Shown: positions 41,849-41,915 of the stretch, one piece after another
Position numbering within the stretch: the first letter of the stretch is position 1
Layout: every line of letters starts with the position of its first letter
DNA from: Chara braunii
Taxonomy: Eukaryota > Streptophyta > Charophyceae > Charales > Characeae
DNA length: 41,915 nucleotides
NCBI GenBank assembly: GCA_003427395.1
Contig: BFEA01000026.1
Location: 1,839,717-1,881,631, forward strand
Direction of reading: 5' to 3'
Position numbers and translations under genes: made by a program
The notes under the pieces: model-generated
What the model saw: the letters and a program-made list of their open reading frames with translations, nothing else
Told to the model about the DNA's origin: nothing
The model's database searches: none

Positions 41849-41915
41849 ACGGGAAAAAAAAAAAAAAGGCAAAATCGAACGAATCTTCCACTAGAACATG
41901 GAAATATACAATACT

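Overview
The window looks like nuclear DNA from a eukaryote with a repeat-rich genome. There are long microsatellites, an assembly gap, plausible splice signals, no Shine-Dalgarno or operon structure, and long stretches without genes. A multicellular or charophyte-type green alga (for example Chara) is my best guess. It rests on remembered resemblance of the ParB/methyltransferase-like and DUF7869-like proteins to families expanded in such genomes, and nothing in the window proves it.

The most important structure is a candidate giant DNA transposon at 14,660-41,600 (26,941 bp). Perfect 31-bp terminal inverted repeats (TIRs) bound it. Both sit in a (GTGA)n microsatellite and are flanked by the same direct 8-mer, GTGAGTGA, as expected of a target-site duplication. 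Inside the boundaries, and seemingly not outside, are dozens of copies of one motif family. Its core reads GGATCCCGGCGAACTTC; in the interior it forms a 22-bp near-palindrome, and near both ends it forms looser subterminal arrays (GGATTCCATCGCACTTC on the left, GGATCCCAGCACACTTC on the right).

Layout. 1-14.66 kb is flanking DNA: simple repeats, duplicated fragments, a pair of decayed inverted gene copies, two copies of a hairpin/(TTGA)n repeat, and a GATTC-type satellite around an N gap. 14.66-15.75 kb is the left subterminal array. 15.76-19.9 kb carries two leftward genes: an unknown protein with a 3' frameshift, and a DUF7869-type RNase H-like protein in one reading frame broken by six stops. 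20.5-30 kb is the repeat-filled core: ~1.05-kb tandem units with hairpins, a large GAT/ATC inverted array, GT tracts and a 387-bp tandem array. 30.2-40.2 kb carries rightward genes: an intact paralogue of the left unknown gene, a 1,692-codon ORF combining a ParB-like domain with a degenerate beta-class DNA methyltransferase-like domain, an acidic ORF and a Ulp1/SENP-type cysteine protease with all catalytic residues. 40.9-41.5 kb is the right subterminal array, followed by the right TIR. The left genes point to the left end and the right genes to the right end.

How the genes might work together is inference. The DUF7869-like protein is the best candidate transposase and is dead in this copy. 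The ParB/MTase-like protein may bind DNA, perhaps the repeated palindromes, without methylating it. The Ulp1 peptidase fits the habit of several eukaryotic DNA transposons of carrying SUMO-type proteases. The unknown paralogue pair has no recognised function.
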